From the NCBI RefSeq assembly GCF_017315755.1, contig NZ_JAFLRJ010000060.1, forward strand, positions 1 to 43,317: DNA of 43,317 bases, read 5' to 3'. Made by a program: the position numbers and the translations under genes. Below, in pieces: positions 23,442-32,953 of this stretch (positions are counted from its first letter, which is position 1; each line of letters starts with the position of its first letter). The stretch comes from Streptomyces beijiangensis. Lineage in GTDB: Bacteria > Actinomycetota > Actinomycetes > Streptomycetales > Streptomycetaceae. Under the pieces are notes generated by a model. The model was not told the origin of the DNA. It saw nothing but the letters and a program-made list of their open reading frames with translations, and did no database searches.

Positions 23442-23590
23442 TGGACCGTGACAGATCCCCCTGCGGCGATGACGGGCCCGCCAGGAATTCGCCGTACCGG
23501 CGCGCAACCCTCCGCTCCGCCGCCGCGTCCCTGACTGCAACGGCCTGTTGTCCGCACCTGGACAACAGGGCCGAGGGGGAGAAAGCATGA
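23441..23590 (+). CDS. 49-residue hopanoid-operon small protein (DUF6380-like)
   Basis: ATG at 23441, sharing its A with the hpnD stop, to TGA at 23588-23590, which overlaps the hpnE start by 4 bp; GGAGG lies about 9 nt before the ATG. The basic peptide (MDRDRSPCGDDGPARNSPYR, then RRATLRSAAASLTATACC) has a short Ala-rich, weakly hydrophobic middle and three cysteines, including a CC pair. About 80% of third positions are G or C. A small gene occupies this slot in other Streptomyces hopanoid operons as I remember them (SCO6761, DUF6380), which supports it being real. Function unknown; it may just couple hpnD and hpnE translation, or bind the squalene enzymes. Confidence 0.72.
   Translation: MDRDRSPCGDDGPARNSPYRRATLRSAAASLTATACCPHLDNRAEGEKA
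23544..23569 (+). repeat. Perfect inverted repeat just ahead of the hpnE start
   Basis: CCTGTTGTCC (23544-23553) and GGACAACAGG (23560-23569) form a perfect 10-bp stem with a 6-nt loop, inside the end of the 49-residue gene and ending 3 nt before the hpnE SD region. As RNA it could gate hpnE translation. Confidence 0.6.
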
Positions 23591-25032
23591 CAGCCGATGG
23601 AGTGCGGCCCGATGGGCCGATCGCACGACCGGCCGGCCGTCCCGAGGGGGCGGCCGCACCCGTCGGCGAACGCGCGGTCGTCGTCGGGGGAGGTCTCGCG
23701 GGGATCACCGCGGCACTCGAACTCGCCGACGCGGGAATGCGGGTGACGCTCGTCGAAGGCCGTCCGCGGCTCGGCGGGCTCGCCTTCTCGTTCCAGCGCG
23801 GTGAACTGACCGTCGACAACGGCCAGCATGTCTATCTGCGCTGCTGCACCGCCTACCGCTGGTTCCTCGACCGCGTCGACGGGGCGGCACTCGCGCCGCT
23901 GCAGGACCGGCTCGACGTACCCGTCCTCGATGTCGCGCACCCGCGCGGCCCCCGGCTGGGACGGCTGCGCCGCTCGGCACTGCCCGTACCGCTGCACCTG
24001 TTGAAGAGCCTGGCGACGTACCCGCACCTCTCGCTCGCCGAACGGGCGAGCGTCGGACGCGCCGCACTCGCGCTCAAGGGACTCGACCTGGCCGACCCGG
24101 CCCTGGACGACGTGGACTTCGCGAGCTGGCTCGGCCGTCACGGCCAGTCGGACCGCACCATCGAGGCCCTCTGGGACCTGGTGGGCGTCGCGACACTCAA
24201 CGCCACGGCGCCCCATGCCTCACTGGGCCTTGCCGCGATGGTCTTCAAGACCGGACTGCTCTCCGAGCCCGGCGCGGCCGACATCGGCTGGGCGCACGTA
24301 CCGCTCGGCGAGCTGCACGACACGCTGGCGCGCAAGGCTCTCGACTCTGCGGGCGTGCGCACCGAATTGCGGACCCGAGTCCTGGGTATCTCCCCTGCAC
24401 AGAACAGTAATTGGGAGGTTCAGGTGGACGGCGAGACGCTTGAGGCGGACGCCGTGGTCCTGGCCGTCCCGCAGCGCGAGGCCCATGCGCTGCTGCCCGC
24501 GGGCGCGCTCGACGATGCGGACCGTCTTCTGGAGATCGGGACCGCGCCGATCCTCAACATCCATGTCGTCTACGACCGCAAGGTCCTCAGGCAGCCCTTC
24601 TTCGCGGCCCTGGGCACCCCGGTCCAGTGGGTCTTCGACCGTACGGACGCCTCGGGTCTGAAGGGCGGCGGCCAGTACCTCGCCCTGTCGCAGTCCGCGG
24701 CCGATGACGACATCGACGAGCCCGTGTCCGTACTGCGCGAGCGCTACCTCCCCGAGCTGGAGCGGTTGTTGCCCGCCGCCCGCGGTGCGGAGGTACGGGA
24801 CTTCTTCGTCACCCGGGAACGGACGGCGACCTTCGCGCCGACCCCCGGCGTGGGACGCCTGCGTCCCACGGCGGCCACCAACGCCCCCGGCCTGTACCTG
24901 GCCGGCGCGTGGACCGCCACCGGCTGGCCCGCGACCATGGAGAGCGCCGTGCGCAGCGGCTTCAGCGCCGCGGGCGCCGCGCTCTCCGCGCTGGGCCGCC
25001 CTCACGAACATCCGCTTCAGGAGGCGGCATGA
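23587..25032 (+). CDS. hpnE: Hydroxysqualene dehydroxylase HpnE
   Basis: 481 residues, FAD-dependent amine-oxidase/desaturase fold. HpnE reduces hydroxysqualene to squalene, completing the HpnCDE route. FAD-binding VVVGGGLAGITAALELADAG begins near residue 31, VDNGQHVYLRCC is the second conserved block, and the C-terminal NAPGLYLAGAWTATGWPATMESAVRSG closes the FAD site. GGGGGAG sits 5-6 nt before the ATG at 23587. The start overlaps the stop of the 49-residue gene by 4 bp. Confidence 0.95.
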   Translation: MTADGVRPDGPIARPAGRPEGAAAPVGERAVVVGGGLAGITAALELADAGMRVTLVEGRPRLGGLAFSFQRGELTVDNGQHVYLRCCTAYRWFLDRVDGAALAPLQDRLDVPVLDVAHPRGPRLGRLRRSALPVPLHLLKSLATYPHLSLAERASVGRAALALKGLDLADPALDDVDFASWLGRHGQSDRTIEALWDLVGVATLNATAPHASLGLAAMVFKTGLLSEPGAADIGWAHVPLGELHDTLARKALDSAGVRTELRTRVLGISPAQNSNWEVQVDGETLEADAVVLAVPQREAHALLPAGALDDADRLLEIGTAPILNIHVVYDRKVLRQPFFAALGTPVQWVFDRTDASGLKGGGQYLALSQSAADDDIDEPVSVLRERYLPELERLLPAARGAEVRDFFVTRERTATFAPTPGVGRLRPTAATNAPGLYLAGAWTATGWPATMESAVRSGFSAAGAALSALGRPHEHPLQEAA

Positions 25033-25061
25033 GCATTGCAACTGGAACAAGAGGAGAGCCT

Positions 25062-26111
25062 GTGACCCCGGCCGCAGACACCGTCGATATTGTTGCGCTT
25101 CTGGAGCGCGGACGGACCCTGTCCTCACCGGTGCTGCGTGCTGCCGTGGACCGGCTCGCGCCGCCCATGGACACCGTCGCCGCGTACCACTTCGGCTGGA
25201 TCGACGCCGAAGGCCGCCCCTCCGACGGTGACGGCGGCAAGGCCGTACGTCCCGCGCTGGCGCTGCTGTCCGCGGAGGCGGCCGGCGCCGCCGCCGAGGT
25301 CGGCATCCCCGGTGCGGTCGCCGTCGAACTCGTGCACAACTTCTCGCTGCTGCACGACGACCTGATGGACGGCGACGAGCAGCGCCGCCACCGCGACACC
25401 GTGTGGAAGGTGCACGGTCCGGCTCAGGCGATCCTCGTCGGCGACGCGCTCTTCGCGCTCGCCAACGAGCTTCTCCTGGAAATCGGCACGGTCGAGGCCG
25501 GCCGCGCCACCCGCCGGCTCACCACCGCGACGCGGAAGCTGATCGACGGTCAGGCGCAGGACATCTCCTACGAGCACCGCGAGCGGGTCACCGTCGAGGA
25601 GTGCCTGGAGATGGAGGGCAACAAGACGGGCGCTCTGCTCGCCTGCGCCGTCTCCATCGGCGCGGTGCTCGGCGGCGCGGACGACCATACGGCCGACACC
25701 CTCGAGTCGTACGGCTACCACCTGGGTCTCGCCTTCCAGGCGGTCGACGATCTGCTCGGGATCTGGGGCGACCCCGAGGCAACGGGCAAGCAGACCTGGA
25801 GCGACCTGCGCCAGCGCAAGAAGTCCCTGCCGGTCGTCGCCGCGCTCGCCGCGGGCGGCCCGGCCTCGGAGCGTCTCGGTGAACTGCTCGCGGCCGACGC
25901 CAAGAGTAATGATTTCGACACCTTCTCCGAGGAAGAGTTCGCCACCAGGGCCGCGTTGATCGAAGAGGCCGGCGGTCGCGAGTGGACCTCGCAGGAGGCC
26001 CGCAGGCAGCACGCCATCGCGATCGAGGCACTGAACGGAGTCGATATGCCGGAACAGGTCCGGGCTCAGCTTGTCGCGCTCGCGGACTTCGTGGTCGTAC
26101 GAAAGCGATGA
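25062..26111 (+). CDS. Polyprenyl (probably farnesyl) diphosphate synthase
   Basis: 349 residues, all-helical trans-prenyltransferase. First Asp-rich motif HDDLMDGDEQRR, second motif QAVDDLLGIWGDPEATGKQTWSDL with K in the conserved KK..PV stretch. A Phe five residues before the first Asp fits a C15-limited product, farnesyl diphosphate, which is what HpnCD need; this is inference from family rules. An ATG at 25029 overlaps the hpnE stop, but the ten codons after it end mostly in A or T (ATT GCA ACT GGA ACA AGA), unlike any gene here, whereas the GTG at 25062 has AGGAG 6 nt ahead and normal codons follow. I therefore use 25062. Confidence 0.9.
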   Translation: MTPAADTVDIVALLERGRTLSSPVLRAAVDRLAPPMDTVAAYHFGWIDAEGRPSDGDGGKAVRPALALLSAEAAGAAAEVGIPGAVAVELVHNFSLLHDDLMDGDEQRRHRDTVWKVHGPAQAILVGDALFALANELLLEIGTVEAGRATRRLTTATRKLIDGQAQDISYEHRERVTVEECLEMEGNKTGALLACAVSIGAVLGGADDHTADTLESYGYHLGLAFQAVDDLLGIWGDPEATGKQTWSDLRQRKKSLPVVAALAAGGPASERLGELLAADAKSNDFDTFSEEEFATRAALIEEAGGREWTSQEARRQHAIAIEALNGVDMPEQVRAQLVALADFVVVRKR

Positions 26112-26160
26112 CCCTTTCCTCTATATGACTCGCAGTCGCCGGCCGGCGCCCCCTTCAGGA

Positions 26161-26172
26161 CGTCGGCCGACG
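26161..26172. repeat. 12-bp palindrome between the prenyl synthase and shc
   Basis: CGTCGGCCGACG is a perfect palindrome in the 106-bp gap before shc. The gap contains no convincing gene; it could hold an internal promoter or an RNA hairpin. Confidence 0.3.
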
Positions 26173-26217
26173 GAGACCCCAGCACAGCAGAAGAACCACT
26201 GCACGTAAGGGGAAGCC

Positions 26218-28212
26218 ATGACAGCGACGACCGACGGAAGCACCGGGGCCATGGAGCCCCGCGCAGCCGCGGCCAGCGAAACAACCGAATCAACTCCCGC
26301 CGCGGACGAGGTGCTCGAGGCCGCGGAACGGGCCGCGGCTCGCTCGGTCGACTATCTCCTGGGTACGCAGGACGCCGAGGGCTGGTGGAAGGGCGACCTG
26401 GAGACCAACGTCACCATGGACGCCGAGGACCTGCTGCTCAGGCAGTTTCTCGGGATCCAGGACGAGAGGACCGTCCAGGCCGCCGGACTGTTCATCCGCG
26501 GCGAGCAGCGCGACGACGGCACCTGGGCCACGTTCCACGAGGGCCCCGGTGAACTCTCCACCACCATCGAGGCGTACGTCGCCCTGCGGCTGGCAGGGGA
26601 CGCCCCCGACGATCCGCACATGGCGCGTGCTTCCGCCTGGATCCGCCGGCACGGCGGGATCGCGGCCAGCCGGGTCTTCACCCGGATCTGGCTCGCGCTC
26701 TTCGGCTGGTGGAAGTGGGACGATCTCCCCGAAATGCCACCGGAGATCATCTTCCTGCCGAAGTGGCTTCCGCTCAACATCTACGACTTCGGCTGCTGGG
26801 CACGCCAGACCATCGTGCCGCTGACCGTGGTGTCGGCGAAGCGTCCGGTGCGTCCGGCTCCCTTCGCGCTCGACGAGCTGCACGCCGATGCGCGCAATCC
26901 CAATCCGGCCAAGCGTCTTGCGCCGATGACGAGTTGGGACGGGGTCTTCCAGCGTATCGACAAGGGTCTGCACTTCTACCACCGGGTCGCCCCGCGTGCG
27001 GTGCGCAAGGCGTCGATGAACGCGGCCGCGCGCTGGATCATCGAGCGGCAGGAGAACGACGGCTGCTGGGGCGGCATCCAGCCGCCCGCCGTGTACTCGG
27101 TAATCGCCTTGCACCTGGTCGGATACGACCTGGACCACCCCGTGATGCGCGCGGGCCTGGAGTCGCTGGACCGTTTCGCCATCTGGCGCGAGGACGGCGC
27201 CCGCATGATCGAGGCCTGTCAGTCACCGGTCTGGGACACCTGTCTGGCGACCATCGCACTCGCCGACGCGGGGGTGCGCCCCGATCACCCGGCGCTGGTC
27301 AAGGCAGCGGACTGGATGCTGGGCGAGGAGATCTCACGGCCCGGTGACTGGTCGGTACGCAGGCCGGATCTCGCCCCCGGCGGCTGGGCGTTCGAGTTCC
27401 ACAATGACAACTACCCGGACATCGACGACACCGCCGAGGTGGTCCTCGCACTGCGCCGGGTCCGCCACCCCGAGCCCGCACGGCTGGAAGCGGCCGTCGA
27501 ACGCGGAGTGCGCTGGAACCTGGGCATGCAGTCCAAGAACGGGGCTTGGGGGGCCTTCGACGCGGACAACACCAGCGCCTTCCCCAACCGGCTGCCGTTC
27601 TGCGACTTCGGCGAGGTCATCGACCCTCCGTCGGCCGATGTCACCGCGCACGTCCTGGAGATGCTCGCCGTCGAGGGCAAGGCGCACGATCCGCGCTCCC
27701 GGCGCTCCATCGAATGGCTGCTCGCGGAACAGGAGACGAGCGGCGCCTGGTTCGGCCGCTGGGGCGTCAACTACATCTACGGCACGGGGTCGGTGCTGCC
27801 CGCGCTGACCGCGGCCGGACTCCCCATGTCGCACCCGGCCATCCGCCGGGCGGTGACCTGGCTGGAATCCGTACAGAACGACGACGGCGGCTGGGGCGAG
27901 GACCTTCGCTCGTACCGCGAGGAGAAGTGGATCGGGCACGGCGCGTCGACCGCCTCCCAGACCGCCTGGGCGCTGCTCGCGCTTCTCGCGGCGGGGGAGC
28001 GGGAGGGCAAGGCCGTGGAGCGGGGCGTCGCCTGGCTCGCCGAGACACAGCGGGAGGACGGGTCCTGGGACGAGCCGTACTTCACCGGTACCGGTTTCCC
28101 CTGGGACTTCTCGATCAACTACAACCTCTACCGCCAGGTCTTCCCGCTCACGGCGCTCGGCCGCTATGTCCACGGGGAGCCCTTCGGCCCCGACCGGCAG
28201 GGGGTCCGATGA
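26218..28212 (+). CDS. shc: Squalene-hopene cyclase
   Basis: 664 residues, of normal length for the family. The class II terpene cyclase acid motif is DIDDTAE with D401 and the following Asp pair; several QW repeats are visible, for example ENDGCWGG, SKNGAWGAFDADN, NDDGGWGED and REDGSWDE. It cyclises squalene to hopene and diplopterol as a monotopic membrane enzyme. GGGGAAG precedes the ATG at 26218. The extra N-terminal 35 residues are Thr/Ala-rich and probably disordered. The stop overlaps hpnG by 4 bp. Confidence 0.98.
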   Translation: MTATTDGSTGAMEPRAAAASETTESTPAADEVLEAAERAAARSVDYLLGTQDAEGWWKGDLETNVTMDAEDLLLRQFLGIQDERTVQAAGLFIRGEQRDDGTWATFHEGPGELSTTIEAYVALRLAGDAPDDPHMARASAWIRRHGGIAASRVFTRIWLALFGWWKWDDLPEMPPEIIFLPKWLPLNIYDFGCWARQTIVPLTVVSAKRPVRPAPFALDELHADARNPNPAKRLAPMTSWDGVFQRIDKGLHFYHRVAPRAVRKASMNAAARWIIERQENDGCWGGIQPPAVYSVIALHLVGYDLDHPVMRAGLESLDRFAIWREDGARMIEACQSPVWDTCLATIALADAGVRPDHPALVKAADWMLGEEISRPGDWSVRRPDLAPGGWAFEFHNDNYPDIDDTAEVVLALRRVRHPEPARLEAAVERGVRWNLGMQSKNGAWGAFDADNTSAFPNRLPFCDFGEVIDPPSADVTAHVLEMLAVEGKAHDPRSRRSIEWLLAEQETSGAWFGRWGVNYIYGTGSVLPALTAAGLPMSHPAIRRAVTWLESVQNDDGGWGEDLRSYREEKWIGHGASTASQTAWALLALLAAGEREGKAVERGVAWLAETQREDGSWDEPYFTGTGFPWDFSINYNLYRQVFPLTALGRYVHGEPFGPDRQGVR

Positions 28213-28850
28213 CCGGTCCCCAGGGCAGTACGCCGCTGCTGATCGCCTGCGCGCTGGGCATCGAGAGGCTCGCGCTGCGCGGTGGCAGCCGCGGCGGTGC
28301 GCCAGGGCCCTTCGCCGTTCTCCGTACGGGCATGGGGCCCGAGGCCGCCGACTACGCCGTCTCCCGTACTCTCGGCGAGCTCCCCACCAGGGACGCCGCC
28401 GTGATCGCCTCCGGGTTCTGCGCCGGGCTCGCGCCCGGCATGCACCCGGGAGACCTGGTGGTCGCCGAGGAGACGAGGGACCCCAGGGGCATCACTCCGT
28501 GCGTGGGCACAGAGACGCTGGTCAAGGCGCTCTCCGAGATCCTGCCCGGGCGCGGGATCCACACCGGTCCGCTGACCGGATCAGACCATGTGGTACGCGG
28601 CCATGAGCGGGAAGAGTTGCGTGCCACAGGGGCGATCGCCGTGGACATGGAGTCCGCGGCGACGCTATGGAGCGCTGTTCGAACCGGGCCCCGCCCGGTT
28701 GCGGCCGTACGAGTGGTCGTGGACGCTCCGGAACATGAACTCGTCCGCATTGGGACGGTTCGCGGGGGAATATCCGCTTTCCGTGTTCTCCGTGCCGTCC
28801 TACCGGCTTTCTTTGAATGGCACCGTTCTTTGCTGCTCCCCAGGAGGTGA
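28209..28850 (+). CDS. hpnG: Hopanoid-associated nucleoside phosphorylase HpnG
   Basis: 213 residues, purine-nucleoside-phosphorylase-like fold. HpnG removes adenine from adenosylhopane, leaving ribosylhopane. Features: ACALGIERLALRG at the start, TGMGPEAADYAV phosphate loop, VASGFCAGL-like IASGFCAGLAPGMHPGDLVVA, and AVDMESAATLW containing the nucleoside-binding Met-Glu. The ATG at 28209 overlaps the shc stop. Five nt separate it from hpnH, whose product makes its substrate. Confidence 0.93.
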   Translation: MTGPQGSTPLLIACALGIERLALRGGSRGGAPGPFAVLRTGMGPEAADYAVSRTLGELPTRDAAVIASGFCAGLAPGMHPGDLVVAEETRDPRGITPCVGTETLVKALSEILPGRGIHTGPLTGSDHVVRGHEREELRATGAIAVDMESAATLWSAVRTGPRPVAAVRVVVDAPEHELVRIGTVRGGISAFRVLRAVLPAFFEWHRSLLLPRR

Positions 28851-28855
28851 GCTAG

Positions 28856-29878
28856 ATGGCCATGCCGCTCCGCCAGACCATCAGGGTCGGGACGTATCTC
28901 CTTGAACAGAAGATCCGCAAGCGCGAGAAGTTCCCGCTGATCGTCGAGTTGGAACCACTTTTCGCGTGCAATCTCGCGTGCGAGGGCTGCGGGAAGATCC
29001 AGCATCCCGCAGGAGTGCTCAAGCAGCGCATGCCGGTCGCGCAGGCAGTGGGGGCGGTGCTGGAATCCGGCGCTCCCATGGTCTCCATCGCCGGCGGCGA
29101 ACCGCTGATGCACCCTCAGATCGATGAGATCGTGCGCCAGTTGGTGGCGAAGAGGAAGTATGTGTTCCTCTGCACCAACGCGATGCTGCTGCGCAAGAAG
29201 ATCGAGAAGTTCACGCCGTCGCCGTACTTCGCGTTCGCCGTGCACATCGACGGGCTGCGCGAACGGCACGACGAGTCCGTAGCGAAAGAGGGGGTGTTCG
29301 ACGAGGCCGTGGAGGCCATCAAGGAGGCCAAGCGCCGAGGCTTCCGGGTCACCACCAACTCCACGTTCTTCAACACCGACACCCCGCAGACGATCATCGA
29401 GGTGCTCAACTACCTCAATGACGACCTGCACGTGGACGAGATGATGATCTCGCCCGCGTACGCCTACGAGAAGGCGCCCGACCAGGAGCACTTCCTGGGC
29501 GTGGAGCAGACCCGCGAACTCTTCAAGAAGGCGTTCGCGGGCGGCAACAGGAAGAAGTGGCGGCTGAACCACTCGCCGCTCTTCCTGGACTTCCTGGAGG
29601 GCAAGGCGGACTTCCCGTGCACCGCGTGGGCGATCCCCAACTACTCCCTCTTCGGATGGCAGCGGCCCTGCTACCTCATGAGCGACGGGTACGTACCCAC
29701 GTACAAGGAGCTCATCGAGGAGACGGACTGGGACAAGTACGGACGCGGCAAGGACCCGCGCTGTGCCAACTGCATGGCGCACTGCGGTTACGAGCCGACG
29801 GCCGTCCTGGCCACGATGGGCTCCCTCAAGGAATCCATCCGCGCCGTACGCGAGACGGTCTCCGGAAACCGCGGGTGA
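28856..29878 (+). CDS. hpnH: Radical SAM adenosylhopane synthase HpnH
   Basis: 340 residues. The radical SAM cluster is C38, C42 and C45 (CNLACEGC), and GGEPLMHP is the SAM-binding GGE motif near residue 80. HpnH joins the 5'-deoxyadenosyl group of SAM to hopene to give adenosylhopane, the first committed step in extended hopanoids. The C-terminal SPASM-like region has more cysteines ([17 protein letters not shown]). AGGAGGTGA gives an excellent SD before the ATG. It is followed by ispG after 4 nt. Confidence 0.97.
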   Translation: MAMPLRQTIRVGTYLLEQKIRKREKFPLIVELEPLFACNLACEGCGKIQHPAGVLKQRMPVAQAVGAVLESGAPMVSIAGGEPLMHPQIDEIVRQLVAKRKYVFLCTNAMLLRKKIEKFTPSPYFAFAVHIDGLRERHDESVAKEGVFDEAVEAIKEAKRRGFRVTTNSTFFNTDTPQTIIEVLNYLNDDLHVDEMMISPAYAYEKAPDQEHFLGVEQTRELFKKAFAGGNRKKWRLNHSPLFLDFLEGKADFPCTAWAIPNYSLFGWQRPCYLMSDGYVPTYKELIEETDWDKYGRGKDPRCANCMAHCGYEPTAVLATMGSLKESIRAVRETVSGNRG

Positions 29879-29882
29879 CGTC

Positions 29883-31049
29883 ATGTCCACTGGAGTGCCT
29901 GTAGCACTGGGCCTCCCCGAGCTGCCGGCCCGGCCGCTCGCGATGCGCCGCACTTCGCGGCGCATCCAGGTCGGGTCGGTGGCCGTCGGCGGGGACGCGC
30001 CCGTATCGGTGCAGTCGATGACCACGACGCGTACGTCCGACATCGGGGCGACGCTGCAGCAGATCGCCGAACTGACGGCGTCGGGCTGCCAGATCGTACG
30101 GGTGGCGTGTCCGACGCAGGACGACGCGGACGCGCTCGCCACCATCGCGCGCAAATCGCAGATCCCGGTGATCGCGGACATTCACTTCCAGCCGAAGTAC
30201 GTGTTCGCGGCGATCGACGCCGGGTGTGCGGCGGTGCGGGTGAATCCGGGCAACATCAAGCAGTTCGACGACAAGGTGCGGGAGATCGCGCGGGCCGCGT
30301 CGGACGCGGGGACGCCGATCCGGATCGGCGTCAACGCCGGTTCGCTGGACGCCCGTCTGCTGAAGAAGTACGGCAAGGCGACACCCGAGGCGCTGGTGGA
30401 GTCCGCGCTCTGGGAAGCCTCGCTCTTCGAGGAGCACGGCTTCCGGGACATCAAGATCTCGGTCAAGCACAACGACCCCGTGGTGATGGTCAACGCCTAT
30501 CGGCAGCTGGCCGCTGCCTGCGACTACCCGCTGCATCTGGGGGTGACCGAGGCAGGTCCCGCCTTCCAGGGGACCATCAAGTCCGCGGTCGCGTTCGGCG
30601 CACTCCTTTCGGAGGGGATCGGCGACACCATCCGGGTCTCGCTGTCCGCGCCGCCCGCCGAAGAGGTCAAGGTCGGCATCCAGATCCTGGAGTCGCTCAA
30701 TCTGCGGCAACGGCGGCTGGAGATCGTCTCCTGCCCGTCGTGCGGACGGGCCCAGGTCGACGTCTACAAACTCGCCGACGAAGTGAGTGCCGGTCTTGAG
30801 GGCATGGAAGTGCCCTTGCGGGTAGCCGTCATGGGATGTGTCGTCAACGGGCCCGGTGAGGCGCGTGAGGCAGATCTGGGGGTCGCGTCGGGCAATGGGA
30901 AGGGGCAGATCTTCGTCAAGGGTGAGGTCGTCAAGACCGTACCCGAGTCGAAGATCGTCGAGACCCTCATCGAAGAGGCCATGAAGATCGCAGAAACCAT
31001 GGAAGACGCGGGAGTGCCCTCGGGCCCTGTCGACGTCACCGTGAGCTGA
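29883..31049 (+). CDS. ispG: 4-Hydroxy-3-methylbut-2-enyl diphosphate synthase IspG
   Basis: 388 residues, [4Fe-4S] enzyme of the MEP pathway. N-terminal TIM-barrel: [32 protein letters not shown] and RVNPGN. C-terminal cluster-binding region: [10 protein letters not shown] and [14 protein letters not shown], where the Glu can be a fourth ligand. It makes HMBPP from the cyclic diphosphate. Streptomyces usually also have another ispG elsewhere, so this copy probably serves the hopanoid operon. ATG at 29883 lies 4 nt after hpnH. Confidence 0.96.
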   Translation: MSTGVPVALGLPELPARPLAMRRTSRRIQVGSVAVGGDAPVSVQSMTTTRTSDIGATLQQIAELTASGCQIVRVACPTQDDADALATIARKSQIPVIADIHFQPKYVFAAIDAGCAAVRVNPGNIKQFDDKVREIARAASDAGTPIRIGVNAGSLDARLLKKYGKATPEALVESALWEASLFEEHGFRDIKISVKHNDPVVMVNAYRQLAAACDYPLHLGVTEAGPAFQGTIKSAVAFGALLSEGIGDTIRVSLSAPPAEEVKVGIQILESLNLRQRRLEIVSCPSCGRAQVDVYKLADEVSAGLEGMEVPLRVAVMGCVVNGPGEAREADLGVASGNGKGQIFVKGEVVKTVPESKIVETLIEEAMKIAETMEDAGVPSGPVDVTVS

Positions 31050-31073
31050 ACAGATCCGAGAGGGGGCCGAGGC

Positions 31074-32948
31074 GTGACGATCTTGGAAAGCATCCGGGGG
31101 CCGCACGATCTCAAGGCACTGTCAGAGACGGAACTCGGCGAACTGGCCGGGGAGATCAGAGAGTTCCTGGTCCATGCCGTGGCCAGGACGGGCGGCCATC
31201 TGGGGCCCAACCTGGGGGTGGTCGAGCTCGCCGTAGCCCTGCACAGAGTGTTCGACTCGCCTGCCGACCGGATCCTGTGGGACACCGGGCACCAGAGTTA
31301 TGTGCACAAACTGCTCACCGGGCGGCAGGACTTCTCGAAGCTCCGCTCCAAGGGCGGCCTCTCCGGCTACCCCTCGCGGGCCGAGTCCGAGCACGATGTC
31401 ATCGAGAACTCCCACGCCTCCACGGTGCTGGGCTGGGCGGACGGCCTCGCCAAGGCCAACCAGGTGCTGGGGCGCGGCGACCATGTCGTCGCGGTCATCG
31501 GCGACGGGGCGCTCACCGGCGGCATGGCCTGGGAGGCGCTCAACAACATCGCGGCCGCCAAGGACCGCCCGCTGATCATCGTCGTCAACGACAACGGGCG
31601 CTCCTACGGCCCGACGATCGGGGGCCTCGCCAACCATTTCGCGACGCTCCGCACGACCGACGGCTATGAGCGGGTCCTCGCCTGGGGCAAGGATGTCCTG
31701 CAGCACACGCCGGTCATAGGGCAGCCGTTGTACGAGTCCTTGCACGGGGCGAAGAAGGGGTTCAAGGACGCCTTCGCGCCACAGGGGATGTTCGAGGACC
31801 TCGGGCTCAAGTACGTCGGGCCGATCGACGGGCACGACGAAGCGGCCGTGGAGTCCGCTCTGACCCGTGCGAAACGGTTCCACGGGCCTGTGCTCGTGCA
31901 CGTACTGACCGAGAAGGGCCGGGGCTATCCGCCGGCTCTGGAGGACGAGGCCGACCGGTTTCATACCGTCGGTGTGATGGACCCGCTCACCTGCGAGCCC
32001 CTCGCCCCGTCCAACGGTCCTTCCTGGACCTCGGTGTTCGGGGACGAGATCGCGGCGATCGGGGCCGAACGGCCGGACGTCGTCGCCATCACGGCTGCGA
32101 TGCTGCACCCGGTGGGGCTCACCAAATTCGCCGAGCTGTTCCCCGACCGGGTCTGGGACGTGGGCATCGCCGAGCAGCACGCCGCGGTGTCCGCCGCCGG
32201 TCTTGCGACAGGCGGGCTGCATCCGGTGGTCGCCGTGTACGCGACCTTCCTCAACCGGGCCTTCGACCAGGTGCTGATGGATGTCGCACTGCACAGGTGC
32301 GGGGTGACCTTCGTCCTCGACCGGGCCGGTGTCACGGGTGTCGACGGGGCGTCGCACAACGGCATGTGGGACATGTCCGTCCTGCAGGTCGTGCCGGGGC
32401 TGCGGATCGCGGCCCCGCGCGACTCCGACCAACTGCGGGCGCAGCTGCGCGAGGCGGTGGACGTGGACGACGCGCCGACCGTCCTGCGTTTCCCCAAGGA
32501 GTCCGTAGGGGCACCGATTCCCGCGATCGACAGGGTCGGCGGGGTCGACGTACTCCATCGGGCCGACGATCCGCAGGTGCTGCTCGTGGCCGTCGGGGTC
32601 CTCGCGCCCGTCTGCCTGCAGGCCGCCGAACTGCTCGAAGGGCGGGGGATCGGCTGCACTGTGGTCGACCCTCGCTGGGTCAAGCCCGTCGACCCGGCGC
32701 TCGCCCCGCTCGCGGCGGCTCACTCGCTGGTGGCGGTGGTCGAGGACAACAGCCGTACCGGCGGCGTCGGTTCGGCCGTCGGGCAGTCGCTGCGGGACGC
32801 CGAGGTCGACGTACCGCTGCGGACCTTCGGCATTCCCGAACAGTTCCTCGCGCACGCCAAGCGGGGAGAAGTGCTGGCCGACATCGGGCTCACGCCCGTG
32901 GAGATCGCGGGACGGATCAGCGCCGCCCTGGCCCTTAAGGAGAACTGA
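31074..32948 (+). CDS. dxs: 1-Deoxy-D-xylulose-5-phosphate synthase
   Basis: 624 residues, thiamine-diphosphate enzyme that makes DXP from pyruvate and glyceraldehyde-3-phosphate, the first and flux-limiting MEP step. TPP-binding motif GDGALTGG near 143 with NDNGRSYGP near 172; GHQSYVHK near 72; [18 protein letters not shown] near 416. The catalytic histidines are in expected places. Length is normal. GTG start at 31074 with GAGGGGG upstream. As with ispG, it is probably a dedicated second copy. Confidence 0.97.
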   Translation: MTILESIRGPHDLKALSETELGELAGEIREFLVHAVARTGGHLGPNLGVVELAVALHRVFDSPADRILWDTGHQSYVHKLLTGRQDFSKLRSKGGLSGYPSRAESEHDVIENSHASTVLGWADGLAKANQVLGRGDHVVAVIGDGALTGGMAWEALNNIAAAKDRPLIIVVNDNGRSYGPTIGGLANHFATLRTTDGYERVLAWGKDVLQHTPVIGQPLYESLHGAKKGFKDAFAPQGMFEDLGLKYVGPIDGHDEAAVESALTRAKRFHGPVLVHVLTEKGRGYPPALEDEADRFHTVGVMDPLTCEPLAPSNGPSWTSVFGDEIAAIGAERPDVVAITAAMLHPVGLTKFAELFPDRVWDVGIAEQHAAVSAAGLATGGLHPVVAVYATFLNRAFDQVLMDVALHRCGVTFVLDRAGVTGVDGASHNGMWDMSVLQVVPGLRIAAPRDSDQLRAQLREAVDVDDAPTVLRFPKESVGAPIPAIDRVGGVDVLHRADDPQVLLVAVGVLAPVCLQAAELLEGRGIGCTVVDPRWVKPVDPALAPLAAAHSLVAVVEDNSRTGGVGSAVGQSLRDAEVDVPLRTFGIPEQFLAHAKRGEVLADIGLTPVEIAGRISAALALKEN

Positions 32949-32953
32949 GAAGA

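Noticed and set aside
26134..26217. 27-codon frame between the prenyl synthase and shc
   Set aside because: No SD and an Arg/Pro/Ser-rich product; looks like chance in GC-rich DNA.
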